Assembly (NCBI GenBank): GCA_035631315.1
Contig: DASQIZ010000095.1
Location: forward strand, 68,692 to 132,691
DNA: 64,000 nucleotides
DNA from: 40CM-2-70-7 sp035631315
Lineage (GTDB): Bacteria; Gemmatimonadota; Gemmatimonadetes; Gemmatimonadales; GWC2-71-9
Direction of reading: 5' to 3'
A model generated the notes under the pieces. The model was not told the DNA's origin, searched no databases, and saw nothing but the letters and a program-made list of their open reading frames with translations. Below are positions 7,789 to 16,288 of the stretch, piece after piece. The translations under genes and the position numbers were made by a program. How positions within the stretch are numbered: position 1 is the first letter of the stretch; every line of letters starts with the position of its first letter.

Positions 7789-8790
7789 TCAGTGACCAAC
7801 GACCACCGTGAGGTTCGAGAAGATTCCGGAGCCCTGAACGGCCAGCTGGGCGCTTCCCTGTCCGCGGGCCTTCACGGACAGCGTGCCGGCGACAGTGTCG
7901 CCACCCAGGCGCTCGACACGCACGATCCCCTCATCGCCAGAAAGGGATTGCAGGCCCACGAGCGCCACGGGGTTGCCGAACTCATCGGTAGCGACCACCC
8001 GCACCGTAGCGCTGGTATCCGGGGCGAGGTGCAGAGTATCCCCGATCGCGCTCGCCCCGAGGTGGAATTCCAGCCGCGATGGCGAGGCGGCGGTGGGATA
8101 GAGCGTCGCCGAGCGGAAAATCTGACCGATTGCGGCTCGGATCACACTTTTTCCGGCCGTATGGCCAAAGACGACATTGACGCGGATGTGCCCCGCCGCG
8201 TCGGTCGCCGGAGACTCAGGGCGCAACTGCGCGTTGTCCGCCGAGAAGATGACGCGGGCCTGCGGGATCGCCTTACCGTTGGCGTCCTTCACCTCGAATA
8301 CGAGAGGAACGGCGGCCGGGATCCCCACTACGCCCCGCTGCCCGGTCCCCTCCACGAACCCCGTCTTGTCCGGCGAGGGGTCAGGCCCCGAAGCGGGCTG
8401 CGCGGGAGGCTGAGCGCTTGCAACGGGTGTTGGTGTGGGGGCCGCCGTACCACCGGAGTTGACCGGAGACGGTGAAGGGGAGGACGGAATCGGCGCGGGG
8501 GAAACCGGGGCCGTCGCGCGCCCGGAGGACTTCCGGACGCCGCGACGGACGCAGCGGTCGATGCGGGCCATGACCGCGGTGTCGGCACCGAGAGCCTGGA
8601 AATTCCGGCGGTCGCGCGTCGACGGCACGAACGTGAGGCAATCTCTGCCGATACGCGTCGCGACACTGCTCGGCGCGGTCCCGGAGGCGAGCAGCCGGAT
8701 GATGTCGGTCGCACGCAGCGGCTGTGCGGCCGGCCCCTGGGCCGACACTGGCGCCGCGAGGAACACGAGGGCCAGGAGCACGCGGCTCAT
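7789..8790 (-). CDS. Secreted Ig-like (Big-1 type) domain protein
   Basis: A 333-aa exported protein. It has a signal peptide (MSRVLLALVFLAAPVSAQ), a small helical region with a conserved cysteine pair (DIIRLLASGTAP..., about 30-90), a Pro/Ser/Ala-rich linker (about 95-150), and then two beta-sandwich repeats of Big-1 character (VFEVKDANGKAIPQARVIFS and VVATDEFGNPVALVG). Such domains occur in surface adhesins and envelope proteins. The start is the ATG at 8788-8790, which overlaps the TGA of the MPN-domain gene; an in-frame ATG four codons earlier is less likely. Function unknown. Confidence 0.8.
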   Translation of the reverse strand: MSRVLLALVFLAAPVSAQGPAAQPLRATDIIRLLASGTAPSSVATRIGRDCLTFVPSTRDRRNFQALGADTAVMARIDRCVRRGVRKSSGRATAPVSPAPIPSSPSPSPVNSGGTAAPTPTPVASAQPPAQPASGPDPSPDKTGFVEGTGQRGVVGIPAAVPLVFEVKDANGKAIPQARVIFSADNAQLRPESPATDAAGHIRVNVVFGHTAGKSVIRAAIGQIFRSATLYPTAASPSRLEFHLGASAIGDTLHLAPDTSATVRVVATDEFGNPVALVGLQSLSGDEGIVRVERLGGDTVAGTLSVKARGQGSAQLAVQGSGIFSNLTVVVGH

Positions 8791-10388
8791 GGGCGGCCGC
8801 ATCCGGAGCTCTCGAACGTGGCCTCGACGGAGTCCGCGCTCGATGACAGCTGCTGGTCGCGGGCGGCGCGCTGCGCGTCGAGCGTCACATTCTGCTGCCG
8901 CTGATTGTACGTGGTCCAGAAATCCTCCATCGAGACCAGTGCCGAGTCCATCGGCGCGCAGTCCGAGGCCAGGCCGCCGAAGCGCAGCGCGCGGTCCCCA
9001 AACCGTGAGATGGCCTGCGAGAGGGAATCACTGGCGACGTCGAGCCGCACCGTCGCCGAATCGACGGTCGCCGGCTTCGCAACCGGAGCCGGCGCGGGTG
9101 GCTTCGATGCGAACTGTCGCACCAGCGGACTCCACGGATACTCCCACCCCGGCGTCGGGCGCAGGAACAGATACCAGTAACCCGCTCCGCCGAGGAGCGC
9201 GAGAATCACGACCCCCAGGATGATCCGTCCCTTCCACGACGTCGATTCCTCGGCGTACAGCTTGCCGACCGTCGGACGGCGGGTGCTTGGCCGCACGGGC
9301 GTCGACGTGCGCTCCGGTTGACGCACCGGCTGGAGATTCGGCATCGACTGACCGCCCGACCGTCGGGGCGGCGGTGGCGCGGGAGACGCCGCCGGCGTCG
9401 GTGCGATCGACGACTCGAGCTCCAGTGCGTCCGCTGCCTTCCGTGACGGCGGCGCGATCGGCGGCGGCGCGAGTGGAGCCTCTTCCGGTTCTGGGGACGG
9501 AGGAGGAGGTGGCGGTGGCGGCGGTTTCGGCGCCGGTGGCGGCGGCTTCGGGGCCGGCGGTGGCGGTTTGGGTGCCGGCGGAGGCGGAGCCGGAGGTGCC
9601 GCGGCGGCAGGTGCCTGCGGCTTCGGCAGCGGTGCCTGCGGTGGCAACTTGGGCTGCGGCGGTGCCGGCGTCGCCGGCTTGGGCGGCGGTCCGATTCGCG
9701 TCGGCGTCGCCTTCGCGGGTGCACTCGCGCCCGCCCGGCTGGCCGTCGCCTCGTCGGTCCCGAAGTTCTTCCATGGCAAGATCGAACGTTTGCCGCGTGT
9801 CGAGATCGTCGCCTCGTCCAGCAGCTCGTAGAACGGCAGCGGCGTCGTGGTCCACCCGGGCGCACCGGAACGGCGGAAAAATCCCGCGACGTGGTCGGCG
9901 CCCTGCACGCCGAGTACCAGGGCCGTGTGCCACGGGGAGGTGAAGTAGCCCTCCTGCGCCTGCACGTCTTCCGGCGCGAGGGACAGCGGCAGACCGGGGT
10001 GACTGTGATACCAGCCGATGAGCTGGCCTTCGATTTTCTTCAGCTCACCCTGGATGCGGTCCCAGAGCCGCTGAACCACGATGGCCGTCTTGTCCCCATA
10101 GATCGGCTGATTCAGACGGATGGTGGAGTCGACGACCGCGTAGCGAACCTTGCTGGTCGGACATTCGAAGAGATCGCCCGCGAGGAATCCGAACACCGCC
10201 TGGTCGGGAGGGACGGCGGCGAAATGATCGGCGAGCGCGGTCAGTGCCTTCTGATCGATGAAGATGGGATACGCGCCGCCGGGCGTCCGCCGCACCGTCC
10301 CCTGGAGAATCGGATTCCAGAGGATCGCGCGCGCGGTCGGCAGCACCTGGGGGAGGTGCGGCACGCTCGGCGTGGGGCGTCCGGTCAT
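8787..10388 (-). CDS. MPN/JAMM-domain protein with proline-rich linker and membrane anchor
   Basis: A 533-aa protein. Residues about 20-190 are an MPN (JAB1/Mov34) domain with GWYHSHPG (metal ligands H128 and H130) and the third ligand D141 in EDVQAQ, aligning well with eukaryotic HSHP-x6-S-x2-D. At the catalytic serine position there is alanine (A138), and the usual upstream catalytic glutamate position (before VFGFLAG) is Ala64/Gln63. Residues about 225-345 are extremely rich in Pro, Lys and Ala; a membrane helix lies near 387-410; the C-terminal about 120 residues are a separate, probably periplasmic helical domain. It overlaps threonine aldolase upstream and the secreted Ig-like gene downstream. 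Isopeptidase activity is doubtful. Confidence 0.8.
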   Translation of the reverse strand: MTGRPTPSVPHLPQVLPTARAILWNPILQGTVRRTPGGAYPIFIDQKALTALADHFAAVPPDQAVFGFLAGDLFECPTSKVRYAVVDSTIRLNQPIYGDKTAIVVQRLWDRIQGELKKIEGQLIGWYHSHPGLPLSLAPEDVQAQEGYFTSPWHTALVLGVQGADHVAGFFRRSGAPGWTTTPLPFYELLDEATISTRGKRSILPWKNFGTDEATASRAGASAPAKATPTRIGPPPKPATPAPPQPKLPPQAPLPKPQAPAAAAPPAPPPPAPKPPPPAPKPPPPAPKPPPPPPPPPSPEPEEAPLAPPPIAPPSRKAADALELESSIAPTPAASPAPPPPRRSGGQSMPNLQPVRQPERTSTPVRPSTRRPTVGKLYAEESTSWKGRIILGVVILALLGGAGYWYLFLRPTPGWEYPWSPLVRQFASKPPAPAPVAKPATVDSATVRLDVASDSLSQAISRFGDRALRFGGLASDCAPMDSALVSMEDFWTTYNQRQQNVTLDAQRAARDQQLSSSADSVEATFESSGCGRP

Positions 10389-11410
10389 GCGAGCACCCTG
10401 GCGACGATTCCCGCCGCACGCTCGACATCCGCACGCGAGACGTCGAGATGGGTGATGAAGCGGAGGCGTCGGGGGCCGAAGTCCGAGCAGAGCACGCCCG
10501 CGGACTCAAGCGCCGCGACCGCCCGGTCCGCGGCGTCCTGCTCCCGCACCAAGTCCACCATCACGATGTTGGAATCGGGAGGCACCGGCCGCAGGGCCTG
10601 ATTCTCCGCGACGATTCCGGCGAACGCCTTCGCATTCGCGTGATCCTCGGCGAGGCGGGACAGATTGACATCGAGCGCATGGAGGCCCGCAGCCGCAAGA
10701 ATCCCTGACTGCCGCATGCCGCCCCCCAGCCGCTTCCGGATCTCCCACGCTTCCGCGCGTCGTCCGGCGTCGAACGCGAGACACGATCCCACGGGGCACC
10801 CGAGGCCTTTGGAGAGGCTCACCATGACGGTCGCCACCCCTGCCGTGAGCGTCGACAACTTCTGATTCAGCGCCGCGGCCGCATTCCAGAGCCGGGCCCC
10901 ATCGAGATGGACGGGCAAATGACGCTCCGCGGCGAGCGCCGTGATCGCCGTCAGCCGGTCGAGCGGCAGGACCCGCCCCCCGGCTGCGTTATGCGTGTTC
11001 TCGAGGGCGATCGCGCTGACGCGGGGAACGTGCGGTGACGGCGGCCGCAGGGCGCCCCGTACGAGCTCCGCGGACAGGAGGCCGTCCGGCGTGGCCACCG
11101 GACGGATCTGCACGCCGGCGAGGAGGGCCACACCAGCGACCTCGTAGTGCACGAGGTGCGCGTCGGCCTCGAGCACGAGCTCCGTTCCCGGCGTGGTGCA
11201 CATCGCGATGCCGGTCATATTCGCCTGCGTGCCCGAGGGGAAAAAGAGCGCATCCCCCTTCCCGAGGAGCTCCGCGACGCGCTGCTCGAGGCGCCGCGTC
11301 GTCGGATCGCCGTCCAGCACGTCGTCGCCGACCTCAGCCTCGGCCATCGCCCGCCGCATCGCGGTCGACGGCTTGGTGACCGTGTCGGAACGGAGATCGA
11401 TCCCGCTCAT
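10385..11410 (-). CDS. ltaE: Low-specificity L-threonine aldolase
   Basis: A 341-aa fold-type I PLP enzyme that cleaves L-threonine/allo-threonine to glycine and acetaldehyde. The N-terminus MSGIDLRSDTVTKPS is characteristic, the PLP lysine is K201 in SLSKGLG, D170 in PVHLDGARL binds the pyridine nitrogen, and EADAHLVHYE supplies the His pair near the cofactor. The start is the ATG at 11408-11410, which overlaps the TGA of the yihY-type gene (ATGA). The same frame stays open far upstream, but that part is a shadow of yihY. Confidence 0.92.
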   Translation of the reverse strand: MSGIDLRSDTVTKPSTAMRRAMAEAEVGDDVLDGDPTTRRLEQRVAELLGKGDALFFPSGTQANMTGIAMCTTPGTELVLEADAHLVHYEVAGVALLAGVQIRPVATPDGLLSAELVRGALRPPSPHVPRVSAIALENTHNAAGGRVLPLDRLTAITALAAERHLPVHLDGARLWNAAAALNQKLSTLTAGVATVMVSLSKGLGCPVGSCLAFDAGRRAEAWEIRKRLGGGMRQSGILAAAGLHALDVNLSRLAEDHANAKAFAGIVAENQALRPVPPDSNIVMVDLVREQDAADRAVAALESAGVLCSDFGPRRLRFITHLDVSRADVERAAGIVARVLA

Positions 11411-12297
11411 ACCAGCCGCACCCGCTGGGCCCGCCGCATGCGCACCAGATCGTACGTCTCGGCCACTTCGCCCCCCAGCAGGAAGACGAACGCCGTGTAG
11501 TAGATCCACAGCAGGAAGAGGAAGAAGGCGATGATGTTCGCGTCCGTCGCCACGCGATCCAGCGTCACGAACCGCGTCAGGTACAGGGCGTAGGCCCGTT
11601 TGGCGACCTCGAAGGCCAGCGCGCAGAACGCGGCAGCAACCAGCGCGGTGCGCCAGTGAATGCGGCGGCTCGGCAAGACTTTGAAGACGAGGAAAAACAG
11701 GATGGTGCTGAATCCGAAGGCGGTCACTTCGACCCCGAAGCGCCAGGACCAGAGCAGCCAGAACGAGTCGATCATGGTTCCGGCGCTCCGGACCTCGTAA
11801 GCGGGCAGCAGGGCGTTGCCCACCACCAGGGCCGCGGTCGTCAGCATGATCGCCAGATCGGTGCCTTTCGCGACCGGCCAGGGGCGGACCTCCTCGGTGT
11901 CGAACACCTCGTTCAGCGCGATCCGCAGACCGGAGAAAAACCGGGCTGCAAACCAGATGAACAACGGCAATCCGTAGAGCGTGAGGCGGCCGCGTTGGGC
12001 TACGATGCCGCCCAGAGCCCGCTCGACCTGCTCGAAAATGTCCACGCCCCGTCCCGTCGGTCCGCCCGGGAGAAACCGCTGCAGGAGCTGATGCACCGTG
12101 ACCTGATGCGCCGTGATCTGGTGCTGCACCAGATAGCCGACCACCGCGAGCGCGAGCGCCGCGAACGGGATGGCGGTGAGCAGCAGGTCGAACGACAGCC
12201 CGCTCGCCAGAAACGGCACGTTGTCTTCGAACGCCGCCTGAAAGGTGCGGCGCACCATGCCCACGAACGATTGGTGCCACCCACCTTCGACCTTCAC
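11407..12297 (-). CDS. YihY/BrkB family inner-membrane protein
   Basis: A 296-aa protein with about six membrane helices and the family's hallmark early segment FEDNVPFLASGLSFDLLLTAIPF, plus the central GRLTLYGLPLFIWFAARFFSGLRIALNEVFD. This family was once misnamed ribonuclease BN; its function is not established (possible exporter). It lies between ytxH and threonine aldolase with 4-bp overlaps on both sides. Confidence 0.9.
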   Translation of the reverse strand: MKVEGGWHQSFVGMVRRTFQAAFEDNVPFLASGLSFDLLLTAIPFAALALAVVGYLVQHQITAHQVTVHQLLQRFLPGGPTGRGVDIFEQVERALGGIVAQRGRLTLYGLPLFIWFAARFFSGLRIALNEVFDTEEVRPWPVAKGTDLAIMLTTAALVVGNALLPAYEVRSAGTMIDSFWLLWSWRFGVEVTAFGFSTILFFLVFKVLPSRRIHWRTALVAAAFCALAFEVAKRAYALYLTRFVTLDRVATDANIIAFFLFLLWIYYTAFVFLLGGEVAETYDLVRMRRAQRVRLV

Positions 12298-12644
12298 GCG
12301 AGCGGCGTATCCGCTGTCCCCGATCCCGGCAGTGCCCGCGTCGACGCCGTCCGGCCGGCGCTCCTGGCCGCCCGCGCCGCGGTGAGACGCCGCCGGAGAT
12401 TCTCCCGCGGAGACGCATCGGCTTCCTCCGCCGCCATCACCGTCCGCAGCTCGTCGACGATTTCTCCCAGGTCCTCACGGAGCTGGCCCGCGCGTTTGCC
12501 CACTTTCGCGCGGATCTTCGATCCCGACTCCGGCGCGAAGAGCGCGCCGAGGGCCGCGCCGATGGCGAGCCCGACGAGAAACGGGCCGACCGCCGAACGA
12601 CCGTCCCGATCGTCCCGGCCGTCGCGGCCTTCTTCGTCGCTCAC
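12294..12644 (-). CDS. YtxH-like small membrane protein
   Basis: A 116-aa protein with an acidic/arginine-rich N-terminus (MSDEEGRDGRDDRDG), one glycine-rich membrane segment (VGPFLVGLAIGAALGALFAPESG, about 19-42) and a charged amphipathic helix. The GALFAPESGSKIR motif after the helix is typical of YtxH proteins, which are associated with envelope stress. The C-terminus is basic. It overlaps the aldolase gene upstream and yihY downstream by 4 bp each. Confidence 0.85.
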   Translation of the reverse strand: MSDEEGRDGRDDRDGRSAVGPFLVGLAIGAALGALFAPESGSKIRAKVGKRAGQLREDLGEIVDELRTVMAAEEADASPRENLRRRLTAARAARSAGRTASTRALPGSGTADTPLA

Positions 12645-14017
12645 TCCCCCGCCTCGAGGTCGTCAGGGGCCGCGACTGCCGCCGTGCGCGGCGCCGTGTG
12701 AGTGTCGAGCGGCGGCTTCACGAACCGGTCCGTCGCCGCACGGGTGTTCCCCACCCGCAGCTGCTCGAAGAGGAAGGAGAACATCTTCTCGAGATCGGCG
12801 CCGATCGCCTGGCGCACGTCCGCCGGAAGATCCCAGAACTTTTTCTTGAAGGGACCGATCGCCTTCTTGCGGCTCTTGTAGATGAACTGCTCTTCGGTGT
12901 CCCCCTTCTTCCACTCGTCCTTGCACTCCGCCTTCACCCACGCGTTCACTTCGGCCTTGAGCGCGGCGGGAAGCCTGGGGTGATCGAACACCATCGTCTG
13001 GAAATTCGTGGCGAGGTGAATCTCCACGGCTTCACAGAGGGGGAAGTTGCCGAACGCGTCGGACGGCAACGTGGACGCGCCATGCTGCACGGCGCCGCCG
13101 AGGCCGTAGACCGAACGTGCTTCCTGGGAGAGCTCCTTCAGCGCCGCGAGATCGAGCTGCACCTTGGCGATCGTGCCGTCGGGGAGGACCACGCCGCCAT
13201 GACTCGTGCCCGTCTGCACCGAGATCTTGCTGATCCCGTGCTTCACGCCGAGATGATGGCGCGTGCGTTCGTAGCCGCCCATGAACGCCTTGAGCTCGTG
13301 CACATCCGAATTCTTGCCGCCCACTTCCCCGATCTCGGCACCGACCGAGATGGTGACGCCCTTCGGCTCGCGGTGGCGGATGTACTGCGTCAGCTCCGCT
13401 GCCCGCTCGAAATTGACGCGCTGCTGTTCGTCGAGGGTTTTCTGCGAGAGGTCGACGAGCGTCGACGTGTCCACGTCGATGTTGTAGAACCCCGCGTGAA
13501 TCTCTTCGTCGATCAGGGCCTGGATGGCCGAGATCTCGGTGGCGGGATCCGTCGCGTACTTTTTCGCGTTGACCTGGACGTGATCGCCCTGGATGAAGAT
13601 CGGGTGGTCGAAACCCTCGCGGAGCGCGGCCGCGGTGATCACCGCGACATACTCTGCGGGACGCTGCTCGGTGTACCCGATCTCGCTCCGCGCGATCTCG
13701 CAGATCACGGCGCCGACGTCCATCCGCACCGCGGCGCGGAAGATCGCGCGGGCGGTGTCGTAGCCCATCATGCGGACGTTGATGGCGGGCGTGGTGAATG
13801 CCGAGACTTCCCCCCGCCCCCGAGCGAGGTACAGCTCGTGGATCGAAGCGGGGCGAGCCCCGGCCTGCTGCCCGATCTCCCAGATCAGCCAGCGCGCCTG
13901 CTCGCGGGTCCCCTGGTCCCCGAAGACCGCGTCCCGAACCAGTTTGTCCGTCGCATCGCTCCGCCGTACTGAGGGCGACGCGAAGCGGCGCAGGACGTCC
14001 TGAGCCTCGTCAGCCAT
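12641..14017 (-). CDS. Class II fructose-bisphosphate aldolase family protein
   Basis: A 458-aa zinc-dependent aldolase-like TIM barrel. The segment HPIFIQGDHVQVN holds the metal-binding His of class II aldolases, and ISVGAEIGEVGGKNS and GVKHGISKISVQTGTSHGG carry the later ligand and phosphate-loop glycine regions. Class II enzymes interconvert fructose-1,6-bisphosphate with DHAP and glyceraldehyde-3-phosphate. It is about 100 residues longer than E. coli FbaA, with a long N-terminal helix region and a C-terminal extension, and may belong to a FBA/tagatose-bisphosphate subgroup. Pyruvate kinase is two genes upstream, consistent with a glycolytic role. Confidence 0.85.
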   Translation of the reverse strand: MADEAQDVLRRFASPSVRRSDATDKLVRDAVFGDQGTREQARWLIWEIGQQAGARPASIHELYLARGRGEVSAFTTPAINVRMMGYDTARAIFRAAVRMDVGAVICEIARSEIGYTEQRPAEYVAVITAAALREGFDHPIFIQGDHVQVNAKKYATDPATEISAIQALIDEEIHAGFYNIDVDTSTLVDLSQKTLDEQQRVNFERAAELTQYIRHREPKGVTISVGAEIGEVGGKNSDVHELKAFMGGYERTRHHLGVKHGISKISVQTGTSHGGVVLPDGTIAKVQLDLAALKELSQEARSVYGLGGAVQHGASTLPSDAFGNFPLCEAVEIHLATNFQTMVFDHPRLPAALKAEVNAWVKAECKDEWKKGDTEEQFIYKSRKKAIGPFKKKFWDLPADVRQAIGADLEKMFSFLFEQLRVGNTRAATDRFVKPPLDTHTAPRTAAVAAPDDLEAGE

Positions 14018-14042
14018 CCGTAAACCTCCCGTATCCTTGAAT

Positions 14043-14825
14043 TTAGGACTCGTCTACGTCGATGAAAAGACCGTCGTAGGCGGGGGCGATGCCTGCAGGC
14101 AGCGAAGCGGCCAACTCCGCGTGCGGGGTTTCGTGGGTGAGGTGTGTGAAGTAGGTGCGCCGGGCGCCGATCGCCTGGGCCGCCGCCACCGCCTCCGGGA
14201 TCGAAAGGTGGAGCGGATGCGGACGCGACAGGAGCGCCGAGAGGACCAGCACGTCGAGACCCCGCAGACGCTGCCGCGCTTCCTCCGGGATTTCCTTCAC
14301 GTCGGTCACATACGCCACGCGGCCGATGCGAAACCCGAGCACCTGCTGCCGGCCATGCGGGAACGCCAGCGGCTCGACGTCGAAACCGGCGATGCGGACT
14401 GGGACGCCCGGCGTGAACGGCCGCGCGACGAGCTCGGGCTTCGACGTCCCCACGGGCGCCTTCGACTCGAGATCGAAAATGTATGGGAACTTCGCACCGA
14501 GCTCCGCCAGGGTTTCGCGCGAGCCGTACGCCTCGAGGGGAGCCTGCTGCTTGACCGTGAACGCGCGCAGATCGTCGATGCCGTGCACGTGATCCGCATG
14601 CGCGTGCGTGAAGAGCACCGCGTCGAGGCGGTCGATGCCGGCGCCGACCAGCTGGAGCCGGAGCTCCGGTGGCGTGTCGATGAGAATCCGGCGCTCGCCG
14701 TCCGCGAGCAGTGCCGCGGTCCGGCCGCGGCGGTCCTTTGGATCAGTCGAGGTGCAGGTCCGGCAGTGACAACCGATCTGCGGGACCCCGAAGCTGGTCC
14801 CGGTACCGAGGAGAGTCAGCCGCAC
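14043..14825 (-). CDS. PhnP-like MBL-fold metallohydrolase
   Basis: A 260-aa metallo-beta-lactamase-fold phosphodiesterase of the PhnP/LipB-associated kind. The start MRLTLLGTGTSFGVPQIGC with the following CHCRTC resembles the structural zinc motif of PhnP; the active-site motif is THAHADHVHGIDDL. The C-terminal half supplies the distal Asp and His ligands (VTDVKEIPEE, THLTHETPH). Its substrate may be a cyclic phosphodiester. GTG start at 14823-14825 lies immediately after the pyruvate kinase stop, so translation is probably coupled. Confidence 0.87.
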   Translation of the reverse strand: MRLTLLGTGTSFGVPQIGCHCRTCTSTDPKDRRGRTAALLADGERRILIDTPPELRLQLVGAGIDRLDAVLFTHAHADHVHGIDDLRAFTVKQQAPLEAYGSRETLAELGAKFPYIFDLESKAPVGTSKPELVARPFTPGVPVRIAGFDVEPLAFPHGRQQVLGFRIGRVAYVTDVKEIPEEARQRLRGLDVLVLSALLSRPHPLHLSIPEAVAAAQAIGARRTYFTHLTHETPHAELAASLPAGIAPAYDGLFIDVDES

Positions 14826-16223
14826 TCAGACTTCCTCGACCTTGATCAGGTTGGTCGAACCGGAGACTTCCCACGGAACTCCCGCGGTCATCACGATGCG
14901 GTCGCCGGGACGCGCGTACTCGCGCTTGAGGATGAGGTCGCGCACCACCGCCAGCATCGCGTCGTAGCCGGGGACGCGGTCCACGAGCACCGGCGTGACA
15001 CCCCAGACCAGCGCCAGCTGCCGGTAGGTGTGCTTCACCGTCGTGACCGCGAGAATCGGCGGCGCGGGACGCATCGCGGCGACCTTGCGCGCCGTGAACC
15101 CACCGGACGTGAGCGTCACGATGAGCGGGGTGCGGAGAAGCCGTGCGACCGCCGACGTACCCTGCGCGATCGCGTCTTCGACGGTGACGTTCTCACGCGC
15201 GGAAAGCCGCTGCTCCTGACGGGGCGGCAAGTGCCGCTCCATCTCGCGGATGATGCGGTCCATCGCGCGGACGGCCTCCACCGGGTATTCCCCCGCGGCG
15301 GTTTCCGCCGAGAGCATCACCGCGTCGGTGCCGTCGAGAATCGCGTTGGCGACATCGGACGCCTCGGCGCGCGTCGGGCGCGGGGCATGCACCATCGACT
15401 CGAGCATCTGCGTCGCCGTGATCACCGGCTTCCCGACCGCATTCGCATCCCGGATCAGGCGCTTCTGGACGAGCGGCACTTCTTCGAACGGCAGCTCCAC
15501 GCCCAGATCGCCGCGGGCGACCATCACCGCGTCGCAGGCGTTGAGGATGCGCGGCAGGTCGTCGAGCGCCGTGGCCTTTTCGATCTTCGCGACGAGCTTC
15601 ATCTCGGACGGCACGAGGAGCCGCAACTCCGCCAGGTCGTCAGCGCGACGCACGAACGAGAGCGCGAGGAAGTCGGCGCCATGCTGCACCGCGTGGGCGA
15701 CATCCTCGCGGTCCTTGTCGGTGAGCGCAGGCGCACTGACCTGGAGTCCGGGAAGGTTCATGCCCTTGTGACTCGTCAGCGTGCCGCCGTCGACGACGCG
15801 CGCATGCACGCGCGGCGCCGCCACCTTCGTGACTTCCACCGACAGCAGCCCGTCGTTCAGGAGGATGCGCGCGCCCACGCGCGCGTCGGTGGCCAGCTCG
15901 TCGTAGGTCGTCGGAATCTCTGAGCCCTTCGCGACGTCCTCGGGTGCGAAGACCACATCCGATCCGGGCACGAGCTCGATCGGCGCCTTCAGTTCGCCGA
16001 CGCGGATGCGGGGACCCTGCAGGTCGACGAGAATCGCGATCGCCAGCCCACGCTGCTCGGCGATCTTGCGGACGGACTTCATCCACTGCCCCCGCACTTC
16101 CGGCGTGCCGTGCGAGGCGTTGACGCGCACGACGTTGACGCCGGCGTCGAGCAGCTGGCCGATCGATTCGTCCGACTGCGTGGCCGGACCCAGGGTGGCG
16201 ACGATCTTGGTGCGTCGAATCAC
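14826..16223 (-). CDS. pyk: Pyruvate kinase
   Basis: A 465-aa glycolytic enzyme converting PEP and ADP to pyruvate and ATP. It has TKIVATLGPATQS at the N-terminus, NASHG, the catalytic lysine segment KLVAKIEKATALDDL, the metal-site MVARGDLGVELPFEEV and the signature ITATQMLESM; the C-terminal allosteric domain ends normally. I choose the GTG at 16221-16223 over an in-frame ATG at 16301, because a strong GGGAGGA ribosome binding site lies 4-5 bases before the GTG and family proteins begin at this point. Confidence 0.96.
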   Translation of the reverse strand: MIRRTKIVATLGPATQSDESIGQLLDAGVNVVRVNASHGTPEVRGQWMKSVRKIAEQRGLAIAILVDLQGPRIRVGELKAPIELVPGSDVVFAPEDVAKGSEIPTTYDELATDARVGARILLNDGLLSVEVTKVAAPRVHARVVDGGTLTSHKGMNLPGLQVSAPALTDKDREDVAHAVQHGADFLALSFVRRADDLAELRLLVPSEMKLVAKIEKATALDDLPRILNACDAVMVARGDLGVELPFEEVPLVQKRLIRDANAVGKPVITATQMLESMVHAPRPTRAEASDVANAILDGTDAVMLSAETAAGEYPVEAVRAMDRIIREMERHLPPRQEQRLSARENVTVEDAIAQGTSAVARLLRTPLIVTLTSGGFTARKVAAMRPAPPILAVTTVKHTYRQLALVWGVTPVLVDRVPGYDAMLAVVRDLILKREYARPGDRIVMTAGVPWEVSGSTNLIKVEEV

Positions 16224-16288
16224 GGTTCCTCCCGGACGGGAAGATATCCCCCCTGAGGCCGGGAAGCCCCGCCGTTCGACCAGAGGGC

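Noticed and set aside
9480..9660. Tandem DNA repeat or variable-number repeat in the MPN gene
   Set aside because: The repeated GGC-rich units encode a Pro/Lys/Ala linker; they vary in length and codon and look like ordinary low-complexity coding sequence.
10385..12418. One long gene fusing threonine aldolase to an upstream domain
   Set aside because: The upstream half is the wrong frame of the yihY-type gene; an ATGA junction gives a normal aldolase start at 11410.
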